From Acidobacteriota bacterium (lineage in GTDB: Bacteria > Acidobacteriota > Vicinamibacteria > Vicinamibacterales > UBA8438), in contig WTFV01000138.1 of the NCBI GenBank assembly GCA_011523845.1, positions 1-56,485 on the forward strand: a stretch of DNA of 56,485 bases, in the 5' to 3' direction. The notes under the pieces were generated by a model. It had not been told where the DNA came from. It saw nothing but the letters and a program-made list of their open reading frames with translations, and searched no databases. A program made the translations under genes and the position numbers. Below are positions 42,168 to 51,375 of this stretch, piece after piece. The first letter of the stretch is position 1; each line of letters starts with the position of its first letter.

Positions 42168-43106
42168 ATGCGCATCGCCAACCCCATGTACGACGCCGTC
42201 TTCAAGTATCTGCTTGAGGATCCAGCGTCCGCGAAACTGATCGTCGGCGCGATCCTCGGCGAAGAGATCGAGAGCCTCGAGATGGCGCCGCAGGAGGCCG
42301 CGGTGCAGGTCGGCTCGCCGCAGCAGGCGGCGCCGGAAGGCACGGGCTTCACGGTGCTGCGGGTGGACTTCGCGGCGACGGTGCGGACGGCGGCGGGGGA
42401 GCATCTGCGGGTGCTCATCGAAGTGCAGAAGGCGCGCTACTCGAACGACGTGATGCGTTTCCGGCGCTACCTGGGGATGCACTACGCGGACCAGCGGAAC
42501 ACCGTGACGTACGCGGAAGGAGGTCGCGAGCGCGAGCGGCCGCGGCGGCTGACGACGATCTACTTCCTGGGGGAACCGCTGCCGCGCACCGCGGCGACGG
42601 TGCTGAAGGTGGCGCGAGAGTACGTGGACGCGGTGACCGGAGACCGGCTGCCGCAGCGGGAGGAGTTCGTCGAGGCGCTGACGCACGACTGCTACGTGGT
42701 GCAGGTGTCGCGGCTGCCCGCCCAACGGCGCAACGATCTGGAGAAGCTGCTGAGCGTGTTCGATCAGGATCTGCGCGCCGCGAACAGCCGGCACGCGCTG
42801 GAGTTGGACGCCGCCACGATGCCGGAACGCTACGCGCCCGTGCTGCGCCGCCTGCAACTCGCGACCGCGAGTCCGGAGTTGCGGCACGCCATGCTCACGG
42901 AAGACGAAATCGTGGACGCGTGGGAGCGCGTGCACCGGGAAAACCTGGAGCAGCAGGAAGCCATTGCGAATAACCGAAAGGCCATCGCGGAACAGCAGGA
43001 GGCCATCGCGGAACAGCAGGAGGCCATCGCCACACGGGACCGGACAATCGAGACGCAACGAGCCGAGATCGAAGCGTTGCGGCGCCGGCTCGGCGACGGC
43101 GGATAG
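42168..43106 (+). CDS. PD-(D/E)XK nuclease family protein (PDDEXK_2, Rpn-like) with coiled-coil tail
   Basis: A 312-aa protein. The N-terminal MRIANPMYDAVFKYLLED and the LIEVQKARY (E-x-Q-K active site) place it in the PDDEXK_2 / Rpn 'transposase-nuclease' family, found in many copies in some genomes. Residues about 255-312 form a coiled coil built from seven-residue units of the type AIAEQQE, two of which are encoded by identical 21-bp tandem repeats. Family members are recombination-promoting nucleases or defence factors. It lies 183 bp after the AAA-PD-(D/E)XK gene. Confidence 0.85.
   Translation: MRIANPMYDAVFKYLLEDPASAKLIVGAILGEEIESLEMAPQEAAVQVGSPQQAAPEGTGFTVLRVDFAATVRTAAGEHLRVLIEVQKARYSNDVMRFRRYLGMHYADQRNTVTYAEGGRERERPRRLTTIYFLGEPLPRTAATVLKVAREYVDAVTGDRLPQREEFVEALTHDCYVVQVSRLPAQRRNDLEKLLSVFDQDLRAANSRHALELDAATMPERYAPVLRRLQLATASPELRHAMLTEDEIVDAWERVHRENLEQQEAIANNRKAIAEQQEAIAEQQEAIATRDRTIETQRAEIEALRRRLGDGG
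42981..43022 (+). repeat. 2 x 21-bp perfect in-frame tandem repeat
   Basis: The 21-bp unit GCCATCGCGGAACAGCAGGA plus G occurs at 42981-43001 and 43002-43022. It encodes AIAEQQE heptads of a coiled coil, so slippage could change the protein length in steps of seven residues without breaking the frame. Confidence 0.85.
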
Positions 43107-43200
43107 CGGCAACGCCGACTGCCTGCAATTGGCGCGTGGTCCGCACGACCTCGAGGGCCCGGCGCGATCCGGCCAGCGCGCCGGCAGGCCGCCGCAGCGA

Positions 43201-44157
43201 TTACGGCGGCGGCAGCGGCAAATGGACGCCGACGTAGCCTATTTCGATCTTCCGCGCCGACGCATCGAACCGCAGATGGATGCGCGCTCCGCTCCCGAAG
43301 CGGGCGTGCCACTGGAACAGGACCCGTTCACCGCCGGTGGCGCGAAACGTTCGCGCTTGAAGGAGCTTCCCCTTCTTGTAGTCTCTCACCGACTGACTTT
43401 CGGGGGTGACCTTGCACTTCCACGGTGGGGCGTCGCCACCGACAGCCACCCACTCTGCCGCCGTTTCGTCGAGTTCCGCCAGTCTGTTCACGAGCGTCGG
43501 AAGCCACCCCGCGTTCAACTCGGCGAGGTGCTCCCCCACATCTGGTCCGAATGCCAAGTGCGCGAACATCTGCCCGCGCCGGTTCCACAAGTCTGCGGCG
43601 TCTGAGTATTGGCGTCGGAGCCGCTCGCGGTGGCGACCGACAATTGGGCCGGCGTGCGCAGACCGCGTAAGGTTGTCGATCTCTTCGTGTGCATCCCCGA
43701 GCGTGCCGTCCGGCAGGAGTTCCAGGAAATCGACCGGGAGTCTATCCCTATCCCAGACCGGCTCGGAAGGAAAACCGACGGCAATCGCATCGGTGACGGC
43801 GCAAAGGACAAGCGGCGCGCCATCGCCCGGCGACAACGTCTTTGCTTCACACATTCTAAACCGACCGATGATGTCTGGCGCGAGGCTGCTCAGGAGCGGC
43901 GTCTTCTCGCTGAGCTTCATGAGAAACAGGGACTGATCCCGCGCACCCCGGCGCATGATCTCCCGAAAGGCGTCGAACAGCGACCCCTCGTCTGGCCAGC
44001 GGGTCTCATGCAGGGACCGGGACATGCGTAGGGTCGCTTGGGCTGTGCCGGCTCGGACGAGCCCAGCAATGCCATCCGCCAGATCCGGCAGGAATTCCAG
44101 CGCATCACGCCACCCGGCGGGCGCCAGGCTCGCGTGGTTCAGGATCATCTCGCGCAC
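43201..44157 (-). CDS. hypothetical protein, third gene of DUF262-DUF3696 operon
   Basis: A 318-aa soluble protein I do not recognise. It starts with GTG one base after the TGA of the ATPase gene (ATG at 44148 is an alternative), so it is translationally coupled. Visible features are an Arg-rich N-terminal helix region (RMSRSLHETRW), a FREIMRRGARDQSLFLMKLSEK segment, and a C-terminal beta-rich part with many aromatics (ERVLFQWHARFGSGARIHLRF) that would suit a binding module. No nuclease signature is evident. By position it is the likely effector or accessory of the ATPase system. Confidence 0.7.
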   Translation of the reverse strand: MREMILNHASLAPAGWRDALEFLPDLADGIAGLVRAGTAQATLRMSRSLHETRWPDEGSLFDAFREIMRRGARDQSLFLMKLSEKTPLLSSLAPDIIGRFRMCEAKTLSPGDGAPLVLCAVTDAIAVGFPSEPVWDRDRLPVDFLELLPDGTLGDAHEEIDNLTRSAHAGPIVGRHRERLRRQYSDAADLWNRRGQMFAHLAFGPDVGEHLAELNAGWLPTLVNRLAELDETAAEWVAVGGDAPPWKCKVTPESQSVRDYKKGKLLQARTFRATGGERVLFQWHARFGSGARIHLRFDASARKIEIGYVGVHLPLPPP

Positions 44158-44158
44158 G

Positions 44159-45526
44159 TCAGCTCCGTGGCGCCAACAGTCTCGCCAAGTTCTCTTCGTG
44201 CTGATCGAAGAAACCAGCCGGCCACCGCGACAGGCGCCCGTCGGCATCGATGGTCGGTGAAGACACGACCGCCCGTCCGCCGGCGCGCTCGAAGTAGTGA
44301 ATCGCAACGTCGGCCGGTGGAATCAGGCCGTCGTGGATGGCAAGCCTCACCCCGTCCAGGAAATGATCGCTGTGGGTCTCGGCGAACACCTGTACGCCTG
44401 CTGCGGCCGCCCGCACTGCCAGCTCGGCCAACTTGGTCTGACCGCGCGGATGGAGATGCGCCTCCGGGTTCTCGATGAGACACAGCGTCCCCGGCTCAGA
44501 GAGCAGGGCCAGCACAACGGGCAGGACATACGACAGGCCGAACCCAACGTTCGTCGCCCGATGCCGCTGCGACGTAACGTCTCCCGGACGATCGAAGACG
44601 AAGCCGGCGATGACGGCGTCGGCAGCGAGCACAGCTTCGAGTTGCAGATGCGCGCCGGGGCTGACGTCCTGCAACCAGTGGTCAACGACATCGAGCACGC
44701 GGCGGCCGGAGGTCCGTTGGCGACGTGGATCGTCCGCCGACAGCCGCTCGTCCTGATGGTCGTTCAGAAAGTTCCAGGCGTACTCCCCGCGCGCACCGAG
44801 ATCCCCGCGCCGAGCCAAGACTTCGGAGAGCGGATAAAACTTGCGAGGACCGATCCGCTCCGCCTGTGCGTAGACGAGGCGTCCACCGAACGGTGGATCG
44901 TCGCGCCACGGTTGGAACGCGTGATCTACCGCTTCCTCTCTTTCGACGGCCGTCAACTGATCGCCGGCTCTCGAATAGCGAAATGCGCCCAACCACCCCA
45001 ACGCAACGGTCGGATCGAAGTACTCGGACGGCCGCTGCACCCTATCGACACCCGCTTCCCTGGCCTGCGCGAGGGCGCGCCGGAAGGCGTCTATGTCCTT
45101 CACCTGGGAACCCAGATCGGACTCCTTCATCGCATTCGAGAGCAAGCGGTTGAGAACGGATTTGGCGGTGGCATCAGCGCCGGGGGCGAAGGTCCCTCCG
45201 GTCGGCTCGCCGGTCACTGGACAGGTTGCCAACTCGGCAGATTTCGACCTCTGTCGCCGGCAGGCGAGACAGAATTCTACGGCTTCCTCGGCCGCGTCCT
45301 CGAACAGTACGTCCGAACCTGCCCCGAGATCCGTCAGGGCGCCACCCAACACGAGCCGACCTTCCTGCAGGTCACCTGTCTCGAACGATTGCCGCAGTAC
45401 CAGCAACGCCTGGATCACACTGCTCTTGCCCATGCCGTTCAGGCCGCACAGCAGGTTGAGCGAAGCGCACGGCAGATCCAGGCTCTCGAAGCACTTGAAA
45501 TTGGTGAGGCCGATCCGCCGCAACAT
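44159..45526 (-). CDS. AAA ATPase with DUF3696 C-terminus (ABC/OLD-like)
   Basis: A 455-aa ABC/SMC-type ATPase. It has Walker A GLNGMGKSS (about 29-37), signature region NVGFGLSYVLP (about 335), Walker B LCLIENPEAHLHP and the switch His in AETHSDH. The last 40 residues (GRLSRWPAGFFDQ) are the DUF3696 motif. These ATPases are related to OLD, RecF and AriA proteins and usually act with an effector in phage defence. Its ATG overlaps the DUF262 stop (TGATG), and the next gene starts one base after its own stop, so the three genes are a tight operon. Confidence 0.9.
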   Translation of the reverse strand: MLRRIGLTNFKCFESLDLPCASLNLLCGLNGMGKSSVIQALLVLRQSFETGDLQEGRLVLGGALTDLGAGSDVLFEDAAEEAVEFCLACRRQRSKSAELATCPVTGEPTGGTFAPGADATAKSVLNRLLSNAMKESDLGSQVKDIDAFRRALAQAREAGVDRVQRPSEYFDPTVALGWLGAFRYSRAGDQLTAVEREEAVDHAFQPWRDDPPFGGRLVYAQAERIGPRKFYPLSEVLARRGDLGARGEYAWNFLNDHQDERLSADDPRRQRTSGRRVLDVVDHWLQDVSPGAHLQLEAVLAADAVIAGFVFDRPGDVTSQRHRATNVGFGLSYVLPVVLALLSEPGTLCLIENPEAHLHPRGQTKLAELAVRAAAAGVQVFAETHSDHFLDGVRLAIHDGLIPPADVAIHYFERAGGRAVVSSPTIDADGRLSRWPAGFFDQHEENLARLLAPRS

Positions 45527-47580
45527 CAGACGAACTCCTGTACCAGGTCACGAACGGCGGTGAAGCGCTTCTTTATCCGCTGAGGCGTGGCGGTCGCCTG
45601 CGAAATCGCCTTGTCGAACTCGGGGTCTCTCAGCACGGCCTCGAACCTCTCAACGATCTTCTCGCGCTGTCCGACCAACTGATCGATGTCACGTGGCGAA
45701 CAGCGCGCCAACTGCACACCCCACGCTTCGAAGAGTGACTTGTTGATTCGGGCACGCTCGTTGCTTACGTTCCGGAAGGCCTTGCGCCCAAAGATGCGCT
45801 GCGCAGCCCGCATGGCCCTTTCGAAGTCGGCGGCGAGCACATCTCGCTCGCCCGGCGCCATCGCGTTGATCCGCTTCATGATCCCAGCGAGATAACCGTC
45901 AAGTGAGCGACTCCTGTACTGCTCCCATTGCTCGATGTGGAACGCGAGGAACCGAAGCACGCACTCGCGGTCGATCATCCGATCCGGCTTGATCGACCCG
46001 TTCGTCGCGGCCGTGAACGCGTCGGACTCGGCGAGCGTTCTCAGAAAATCACGAACCGGACCCGGGTGCAGGGCATGGCGGATCTCCTGGGCGTTGAGCT
46101 TCATACCGCCGGTGTTGATGCGGCTGAAGATGTTGAACATCACCTCCGGAGGGGTTCCCGGCTCGATGACGTTCACAACGAGCTGCGTCTCGCGGATCCT
46201 GCGCTGCATCACACGCGGCAACTGCCCGAAATGCCGGCCGTTGAACTCGATCCTGTATTCCAGCCCGGTCAGTGGGAACTTGCCGGTGACGTAGTCGCAC
46301 ATGGTCGACATCCGCTGGACGCCGTCGACAACCTCCCAGTTGTCGTCTGCATCCGCGGCGACGTAGAACACGGGAATCGGGATGCGCAGTAGCAGAGATT
46401 CGATGAGCCGACTCTTGTTGACCGGCTTCCAGATGCCGCGCATCCGCTGGAAATCGGGGGCGAGATCGATCTCGCGATAACCGATGCGTGCGACAAGTTG
46501 ATCGACGAGGATCTGGACCGTGCGGACCTTGATCTTCGACGGATCGAACGGATGCTCGACCGGCAGTTCCGGGTCGTCCCGCTCCTCGTCTACTCCGCTG
46601 TCCGGCTCGATGTCGTCGTCTTCACCCGCCGGCAGGCCACTGCCCCCTGCGCCGCGGAGGTCAGGCAGGGTGTCCTGCGGCGGGGCATCCACCGTCGTCG
46701 GTCCTGCGGCGCGGCGCTGATCAGAGGATCCGACGAGTGGCGCCGATCGCGCGTCATGATGTTCCCTCCACCTGTAGTAGGTGGTGCTGGCCGTGTTCCG
46801 GTTCCCTCCTCGGGCCACGAAGAGCTCGACGACCTCGCTGCGCTCCGCCCTGCGCCCCTTCTCACGGGTAATCTCGTCGGCGAGGTCCCACACCTGCCCG
46901 GTCTGCGTCCCCGACAACGGTCGCGACGGATCCAACGCTGCGTCCGGCTCCAACCCCGTGTCAACGTTATTCAGCGGGGACACTGAGGCCTGCGACCGAC
47001 TGGCGCCACCGCGCCCGGCGGTCTCGTTCGGCGACTCGTCGCAGCATCCGATAGCGGCCAGGAACTCGTCGCGTTGATGGACGCAAAACACCGTTCTGGG
47101 CGATCCGAGCGTGCTCTGGAGCGACTCGGCGAGGGCCGACCGACTCAGCGGCGTGTCGGTCCACTCGACATTCCGGCAATTGCGATGGTCTCGCACGCCG
47201 TCAACCGGGAGACCGACGCACGGACCGACAATGCGTCCGTAGCGCAGCGACTCGCGATCCGCTCCCGGCGTGATGACGAAATCACCCTCGGCCATCTCCA
47301 ACCGAAACCCCGCCAGTTGGCCCGTTTCGTTGGCGACCTGGCCGGCGAGCGCGTCTGGGTACTCCTGCTCGTATCGCCGGCGGATCTCGTCACGGCTACC
47401 AACGGACGACACATCGAACCACCCAATGGAGACATAGCCGCCAGCAATGAAGTCGTCCGTGTGCTTCCCGCCAGCGGCGCGAACCACCCAAACCCTGGCG
47501 GGCCGCGCCTTCCCCGCTCCGGCATCGGCGGCCGGTGCGGGTGCCGTATCGGCGCCAGCACGCATCGTGTCTGCACTCAT
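45526..47580 (-). CDS. fusion of PUA/EVE-like domain, linker and DUF262 nuclease-like domain
   Basis: A 684-aa protein with three parts. Residues about 30-160 (RVWVVRAAGGKHTDDFIAGG...IGW, then EGDFVITPGADRESLRYG) look like the PUA/EVE-like N-terminal module of restriction proteins that read modified bases. About 220-270 is a small helical domain (VWDLADEITREKGRRAE...ASTTYYRWR). An acidic, low-complexity linker leads to DUF262 (about 345-684), with LAPDFQRMRGIWK, a variant DGVQRMSTM core and FSRINTGGMKLNAQEIR. DUF262 is the ParB/Srx-like domain of GmrS, BrxU and related modification-dependent systems. The start at 47580 has no strong ribosome binding site. It leads the three-gene operon. Confidence 0.83.
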   Translation of the reverse strand: MSADTMRAGADTAPAPAADAGAGKARPARVWVVRAAGGKHTDDFIAGGYVSIGWFDVSSVGSRDEIRRRYEQEYPDALAGQVANETGQLAGFRLEMAEGDFVITPGADRESLRYGRIVGPCVGLPVDGVRDHRNCRNVEWTDTPLSRSALAESLQSTLGSPRTVFCVHQRDEFLAAIGCCDESPNETAGRGGASRSQASVSPLNNVDTGLEPDAALDPSRPLSGTQTGQVWDLADEITREKGRRAERSEVVELFVARGGNRNTASTTYYRWREHHDARSAPLVGSSDQRRAAGPTTVDAPPQDTLPDLRGAGGSGLPAGEDDDIEPDSGVDEERDDPELPVEHPFDPSKIKVRTVQILVDQLVARIGYREIDLAPDFQRMRGIWKPVNKSRLIESLLLRIPIPVFYVAADADDNWEVVDGVQRMSTMCDYVTGKFPLTGLEYRIEFNGRHFGQLPRVMQRRIRETQLVVNVIEPGTPPEVMFNIFSRINTGGMKLNAQEIRHALHPGPVRDFLRTLAESDAFTAATNGSIKPDRMIDRECVLRFLAFHIEQWEQYRSRSLDGYLAGIMKRINAMAPGERDVLAADFERAMRAAQRIFGRKAFRNVSNERARINKSLFEAWGVQLARCSPRDIDQLVGQREKIVERFEAVLRDPEFDKAISQATATPQRIKKRFTAVRDLVQEFV

Positions 47581-47803
47581 CCCCGTCGGGACGGGCGACC
47601 ACAATCCGCCCACTGTGAGCGCAAGACGCGCTGCAGGCGGCTCGGTAGATCGTGGAGCCTGTTGGTCACCCGTGGCTCGACCTAATGATAGCGTTGTCGC
47701 CGATCGTGATCTCGTCGCGCCAGACTCCGGCCTTGCGTTGCCTGCGCCGAAACCACGAGACAAGGTGCACTGGCGACGTGCGGGAGCCTCTCTACGGGGA
47801 CTC

Positions 47804-48154
47804 CTACGAGAGCGTCCACAGCGTGTACGCCGCGGTGAACGTGCCGACGAGCGCGGCGCCGTAGCAGATCCCGGCGACGATCCCGGTGCCCTGCTTCAAC
47901 TGGAACAGGTCGTTGATCGTGTACCGGAAACGATGCGCCCAGTGGAAGAGCGGGAGGGAGATGAACGCGAACAGGTACAGACGCGTGATCGGATGGGTGA
48001 CGAGCGCGTGCAGCGATTCGTAGCTCGGGCCTTCCAGCCAGCCCAGGGGAAACGCCAGCCCGAGCAGGAAGATGTGAATCGGGAACAGGAGCGCCGACAG
48101 CATCCCCCCGGCGCCGAACAGGGTCCACATCAGGGGCGTTGGGTTCCTGGCCAT
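47804..48154 (-). CDS. frdD: fumarate reductase membrane anchor subunit D
   Basis: A 116-aa membrane anchor with three TM helices. The first is LFGAGGMLSALLFPIHIFLLGLA, and the conserved HWAHRFRYTINDL lies between helices 2 and 3. Together with FrdC it binds menaquinol and attaches FrdAB to the membrane. It is the last gene of the frdABCD operon, 4 bp after frdC. Confidence 0.9.
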   Translation of the reverse strand: MARNPTPLMWTLFGAGGMLSALLFPIHIFLLGLAFPLGWLEGPSYESLHALVTHPITRLYLFAFISLPLFHWAHRFRYTINDLFQLKQGTGIVAGICYGAALVGTFTAAYTLWTLS

Positions 48155-48158
48155 CTAG

Positions 48159-48572
48159 CTAGCCTTGCAGGAGGATCCAGGCGACCACGCCGGAGAGAAC
48201 GACGGCCGCGGCATAGTGCGCGCCGGCGATTGCCCAGCCCGGCACGCGCTGTTGTCCGATGCGAATCACGACGATCGTCGGGGTGAGGTTCAGGAACGTG
48301 ACGGCGTGATACAGCACGGCCACGAGCGTCACGCCGCTGAGCGCTGCGAAAGCCGGCGCGCCCAGGCGCTCCACGAACCGAGCATACTCCTCGGCACCCT
48401 GGCCGAGGGCCCGCACCTGCCAGAGCGAAAGCACGGCGAAGAGGCCGACGAAGACGCAGGTGAGCTCCCGGACGACGAACCGGAAGTACGCGCCGTTCTG
48501 CAGCCACCAGCCCAGCGGCATCGGGCGCCGGTACAGCCTCGGCCGGCCGGCGTCGTGCGTGCCGTCACTCAC
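48159..48572 (-). CDS. frdC: fumarate reductase membrane anchor subunit C
   Basis: A 137-aa protein with three TM helices and the FrdC features [21 protein letters not shown] and [11 protein letters not shown]. It forms the quinone site with FrdD; like E. coli FrdC it appears to be a heme-less anchor. It starts with GTG overlapping the frdB stop by four bases (GTGA). Confidence 0.9.
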   Translation of the reverse strand: MSDGTHDAGRPRLYRRPMPLGWWLQNGAYFRFVVRELTCVFVGLFAVLSLWQVRALGQGAEEYARFVERLGAPAFAALSGVTLVAVLYHAVTFLNLTPTIVVIRIGQQRVPGWAIAGAHYAAAVVLSGVVAWILLQG

Positions 48573-49312
48573 TTCGAACCCCACGGCAGGAGCATGGACT
48601 TGAACCAGTTCGTCGCGCTGGCCACCTTGTAGAGCTGAATCGCACCGGCGGGGTCGACGTTCTTCGGGCACACCTTGGTGCACTCGCCGACGAAGGTGCA
48701 CCCCCACATGCCGTCGTGCTCGTCGAGCGTCTCCATCCGCTGGGCCGCGCCCTGGTCCCGCGAATCCAGATTGTAGCGCTGGGCGAGGGCGATCGCCGCC
48801 GGTCCCGTGAACTCCTCCTCCAGACCGACGACCGGACAGGCGGCGTAGCACAGCATGCAGTTGATGCACATGCTGAACTGCTTGTACGCCTCGAGCTGGG
48901 CGGGCGTCTGGCGGTACTCTCCCTCGGCGATCGGCTTCTCTTCGTCACGCACGATCCAGGGCTGCACCTTCCGGAGCTTCTCCAGGAAGTCGTTGATGTC
49001 GACCACGAGGTCGCGCACGACCGGGAAGAACTGCAGCGGCTCGATGCGGACCGGGCCCGGCGCGTAGTCGGACAGCGGGACCGCACAGGTGAGCTTCGGC
49101 TGCCCATCGACCATCATGCCGCAGCTTCCGCAGACGCCCATGCGGCACGACCACCGATAGGTGAGCGACCCGTCCAATTGGTCCTTGACGTAGTTCAAGG
49201 CGTCCAGCACGACCCAATCCTCGCGGCAGGGCACCTCGTAGGATTGGAAGCTCGGTTCGGAGTCCGTCTCCGGACCGTACCGCGCCACGTCCAACGTAAT
49301 CGTATCCGCCAT
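48569..49312 (-). CDS. frdB: fumarate reductase iron-sulfur subunit
   Basis: A 247-aa electron-transfer subunit. The N-terminal ferredoxin domain carries the [2Fe-2S] cysteines in [16 protein letters not shown]. The C-terminal domain has [12 protein letters not shown] for the [4Fe-4S] cluster and [12 protein letters not shown] for the [3Fe-4S] cluster. It passes electrons between menaquinol at FrdCD and the FAD of FrdA. The spacing to frdA is four bases. Confidence 0.95.
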   Translation of the reverse strand: MADTITLDVARYGPETDSEPSFQSYEVPCREDWVVLDALNYVKDQLDGSLTYRWSCRMGVCGSCGMMVDGQPKLTCAVPLSDYAPGPVRIEPLQFFPVVRDLVVDINDFLEKLRKVQPWIVRDEEKPIAEGEYRQTPAQLEAYKQFSMCINCMLCYAACPVVGLEEEFTGPAAIALAQRYNLDSRDQGAAQRMETLDEHDGMWGCTFVGECTKVCPKNVDPAGAIQLYKVASATNWFKSMLLPWGSK

Positions 49313-49316
49313 GTGG

Positions 49317-51059
49317 TTACCTGCCGTAGACGCGTTCCCCTGGCGGCCAGCGCGTGATGGTCACGGGCAAATACTCGATGCGCGGCGGGCCGCCGTCCGT
49401 CCGATACGCGAGCGAGTGGGCCAGGAACCGCTCGTCGTCGCGTTGCGGATGGTCCGTCCGCTGGTGCGCCCCGCGCGACTCGGTCCGCGCTTCGGCCGAG
49501 CGGAGGATCACCTGTGCGAGCTCGAGCATGTAGCCGAGCTCGAGCGCTGCGGTCAGCTCCGTGTTGAAGGTGCGACTGGAATCCTCCAGGCGCAGGCGCT
49601 GCGCGTGGGCCTGCAGCCGGCCGACCGTCTCCGCGCCCGCGGTAATGGATGCGCCGGTCCGGTAGATGCCCGCGCTCTCCTCCATGGCCGACTGCATCTC
49701 GGAGCGGACGTCGGCAATCCGCTCCGTGCGCCCGCTCGCATTGAAGAAATCGTCCTCCAGCCGCCGCTCCTCGTCGCGCACCTGGGCCTCGACCGACGCA
49801 GCGGGCGCAGGGGCCCCGGCCGCGAACGTCGCGGCCGCCCGCCCCGCGCGCGCGCCGAAGACGAGACACTCGGTCAGCGAGTTCGAGCCCAGCCGGTTGG
49901 CGCCGTTCAGGTTGACGCAGGCCACCTCGCCCGCCGCGTACAGCCCGCCGAGCGGCGTCGCCCCCATGATGTCCGTGTGCACGCCGCCCATCATGTAGTG
50001 GACCACGGGCCGCACGGGAATCAGCTCCCTGACCGGATCTAGGTTGGCGTACTTCCGGCACAGCTCGCGGACGAACGGCAGCTTCCTGTCGATCACCTTC
50101 TCGCCGATATGGCGGATGTCCAGGTTGACGTAGTGGCCGTACGGTCCTTCCAGCGTCCGCCCCCGCTCCTGCTCCTGGATGAACGCCTGCGAGAGCCGGT
50201 CGCGCGGACCGAGCTCCATCGAACGCAGAACGGGTTCGGGCGTCGGCGTGCCGAGGTCGTAGTCCTGCAGGTATCGGTAGCCGTCCTTGTTCAGCATCCA
50301 CCCACCCTCGGCGCGCGCCGCCTCGGTAATCAGGATGCCGGTCTGGGGCAGACCGGTCGGGTGGTACTGGACGAACTCCATGTCCTTCAACGGCACGCCG
50401 GCCCGGTAGGCCAGCGCCATGCCGTCGCCGTTCTTGATGTTGGCGTTGGTCGTGAACGGGAAGATCTTGCCGCAGCCGCCCGTGCACAGAATCACGGCCT
50501 TCGCGGTAATGCCGTGAATCTTTCCCGTGGCGAGCTCGATGGCCACGACACCCTGGCAGCGCCCGTCGTCGACCAGCAGCTTCGTGACGAACCACTCGTC
50601 GAACCGCCTCACGCTCCCGTAGCGCAACGACGTCTGGAACAGCGCGTGGAGCATGTGGAAGCCGGTCTTGTCGGCGGCGAACCACGTGCGCTTGATCTTC
50701 ATTCCCCCGAAGGGGCGCACGGCGACGCTCCCGTCCGGCTCCCGGTTCCAGGGGCATCCCCAGTGCTCGAGCTGCAGCATCTCGCGGGGCGCCTCTTCGA
50801 CGAAGGCCTCGACGACGTCCTGGTCGCTCAGCCAGTCGGCTCCCGAGACGGTGTCGTAGGCGTGCGCGTCGAGACTGTCGCCGGGCTTGATGACGGCGGC
50901 GGCTCCACCTTCGGCCGACACGGTGTGGCTCCGCATCGGGTAGACCTTCGAGATGACCGCGATATCGAGATCCGGAACGGCCGCCGCGGCCGCGATGGCG
51001 GCGCGCAGGCCCGCGGCGCCGCCGCCGACGATGAGCAGGTCACACGACAACGTATCCAT
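49317..51059 (-). CDS. frdA: fumarate reductase / succinate dehydrogenase flavoprotein subunit
   Basis: Catalytic subunit of 580 aa. The FAD-binding [10 protein letters not shown] begins at about residue 12, His45 in [10 protein letters not shown] is the covalent FAD site, and [20 protein letters not shown] and [12 protein letters not shown] are the C-terminal FAD and substrate motifs. With FrdB and two separate small anchors (FrdC, FrdD), the gene set matches E. coli-type quinol:fumarate reductase rather than the cytochrome-b type, suggesting growth without oxygen by fumarate respiration or a reversed branch of the TCA cycle. The start at 51059 follows a long non-coding-like extension of the frame. 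Confidence 0.94.
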   Translation of the reverse strand: MDTLSCDLLIVGGGAAGLRAAIAAAAAVPDLDIAVISKVYPMRSHTVSAEGGAAAVIKPGDSLDAHAYDTVSGADWLSDQDVVEAFVEEAPREMLQLEHWGCPWNREPDGSVAVRPFGGMKIKRTWFAADKTGFHMLHALFQTSLRYGSVRRFDEWFVTKLLVDDGRCQGVVAIELATGKIHGITAKAVILCTGGCGKIFPFTTNANIKNGDGMALAYRAGVPLKDMEFVQYHPTGLPQTGILITEAARAEGGWMLNKDGYRYLQDYDLGTPTPEPVLRSMELGPRDRLSQAFIQEQERGRTLEGPYGHYVNLDIRHIGEKVIDRKLPFVRELCRKYANLDPVRELIPVRPVVHYMMGGVHTDIMGATPLGGLYAAGEVACVNLNGANRLGSNSLTECLVFGARAGRAAATFAAGAPAPAASVEAQVRDEERRLEDDFFNASGRTERIADVRSEMQSAMEESAGIYRTGASITAGAETVGRLQAHAQRLRLEDSSRTFNTELTAALELGYMLELAQVILRSAEARTESRGAHQRTDHPQRDDERFLAHSLAYRTDGGPPRIEYLPVTITRWPPGERVYGR

Positions 51060-51287
51060 TCGCTCTGCTATGGAAGACCCCCGACTCGGAATCCAAACGT
51101 CAGAGCATACACTACGCGCCCGCGGCGCCGTCAAGCGGGGCAGGCCCGACAATCGTCCGCCCCCGGCTCCGACTGCCGCCCAATCAAGCGCGGCCGGCAG
51201 GCTGCGCCGTTCTCCACGACGCGCACCGCCAGGGCGGATCTCGCCACGGGCCGCGGGAAATCGGTACACTCTGGTGTGCCTTTATTG

Positions 51288-51337
51288 GCCCGTGGTGGAA
51301 CCCCGCGCCGCACCGAGAGCGGCAACGCAGCGGGGAC
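51288..51337 (-). repeat. dispersed intergenic repeat, copy D
   Basis: About 50 bp in the gap between frdA and the peroxiredoxin gene, with the GGCCCGTGGTGGAACCCCGC start and CACCGAGAGCGGC core shared with copies A-C. It lies just upstream of the peroxiredoxin ribosome binding site. Confidence 0.65.
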
Positions 51338-51375
51338 TTTCGCCACGAGCTGTCTACTCTCTGGGGAGGACGACG

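Noticed and set aside
42981..43022. Possible CRISPR-like or VNTR array
   Set aside because: Only two perfect 21-bp units with no spacers, fully explained by heptads of a coiled coil.
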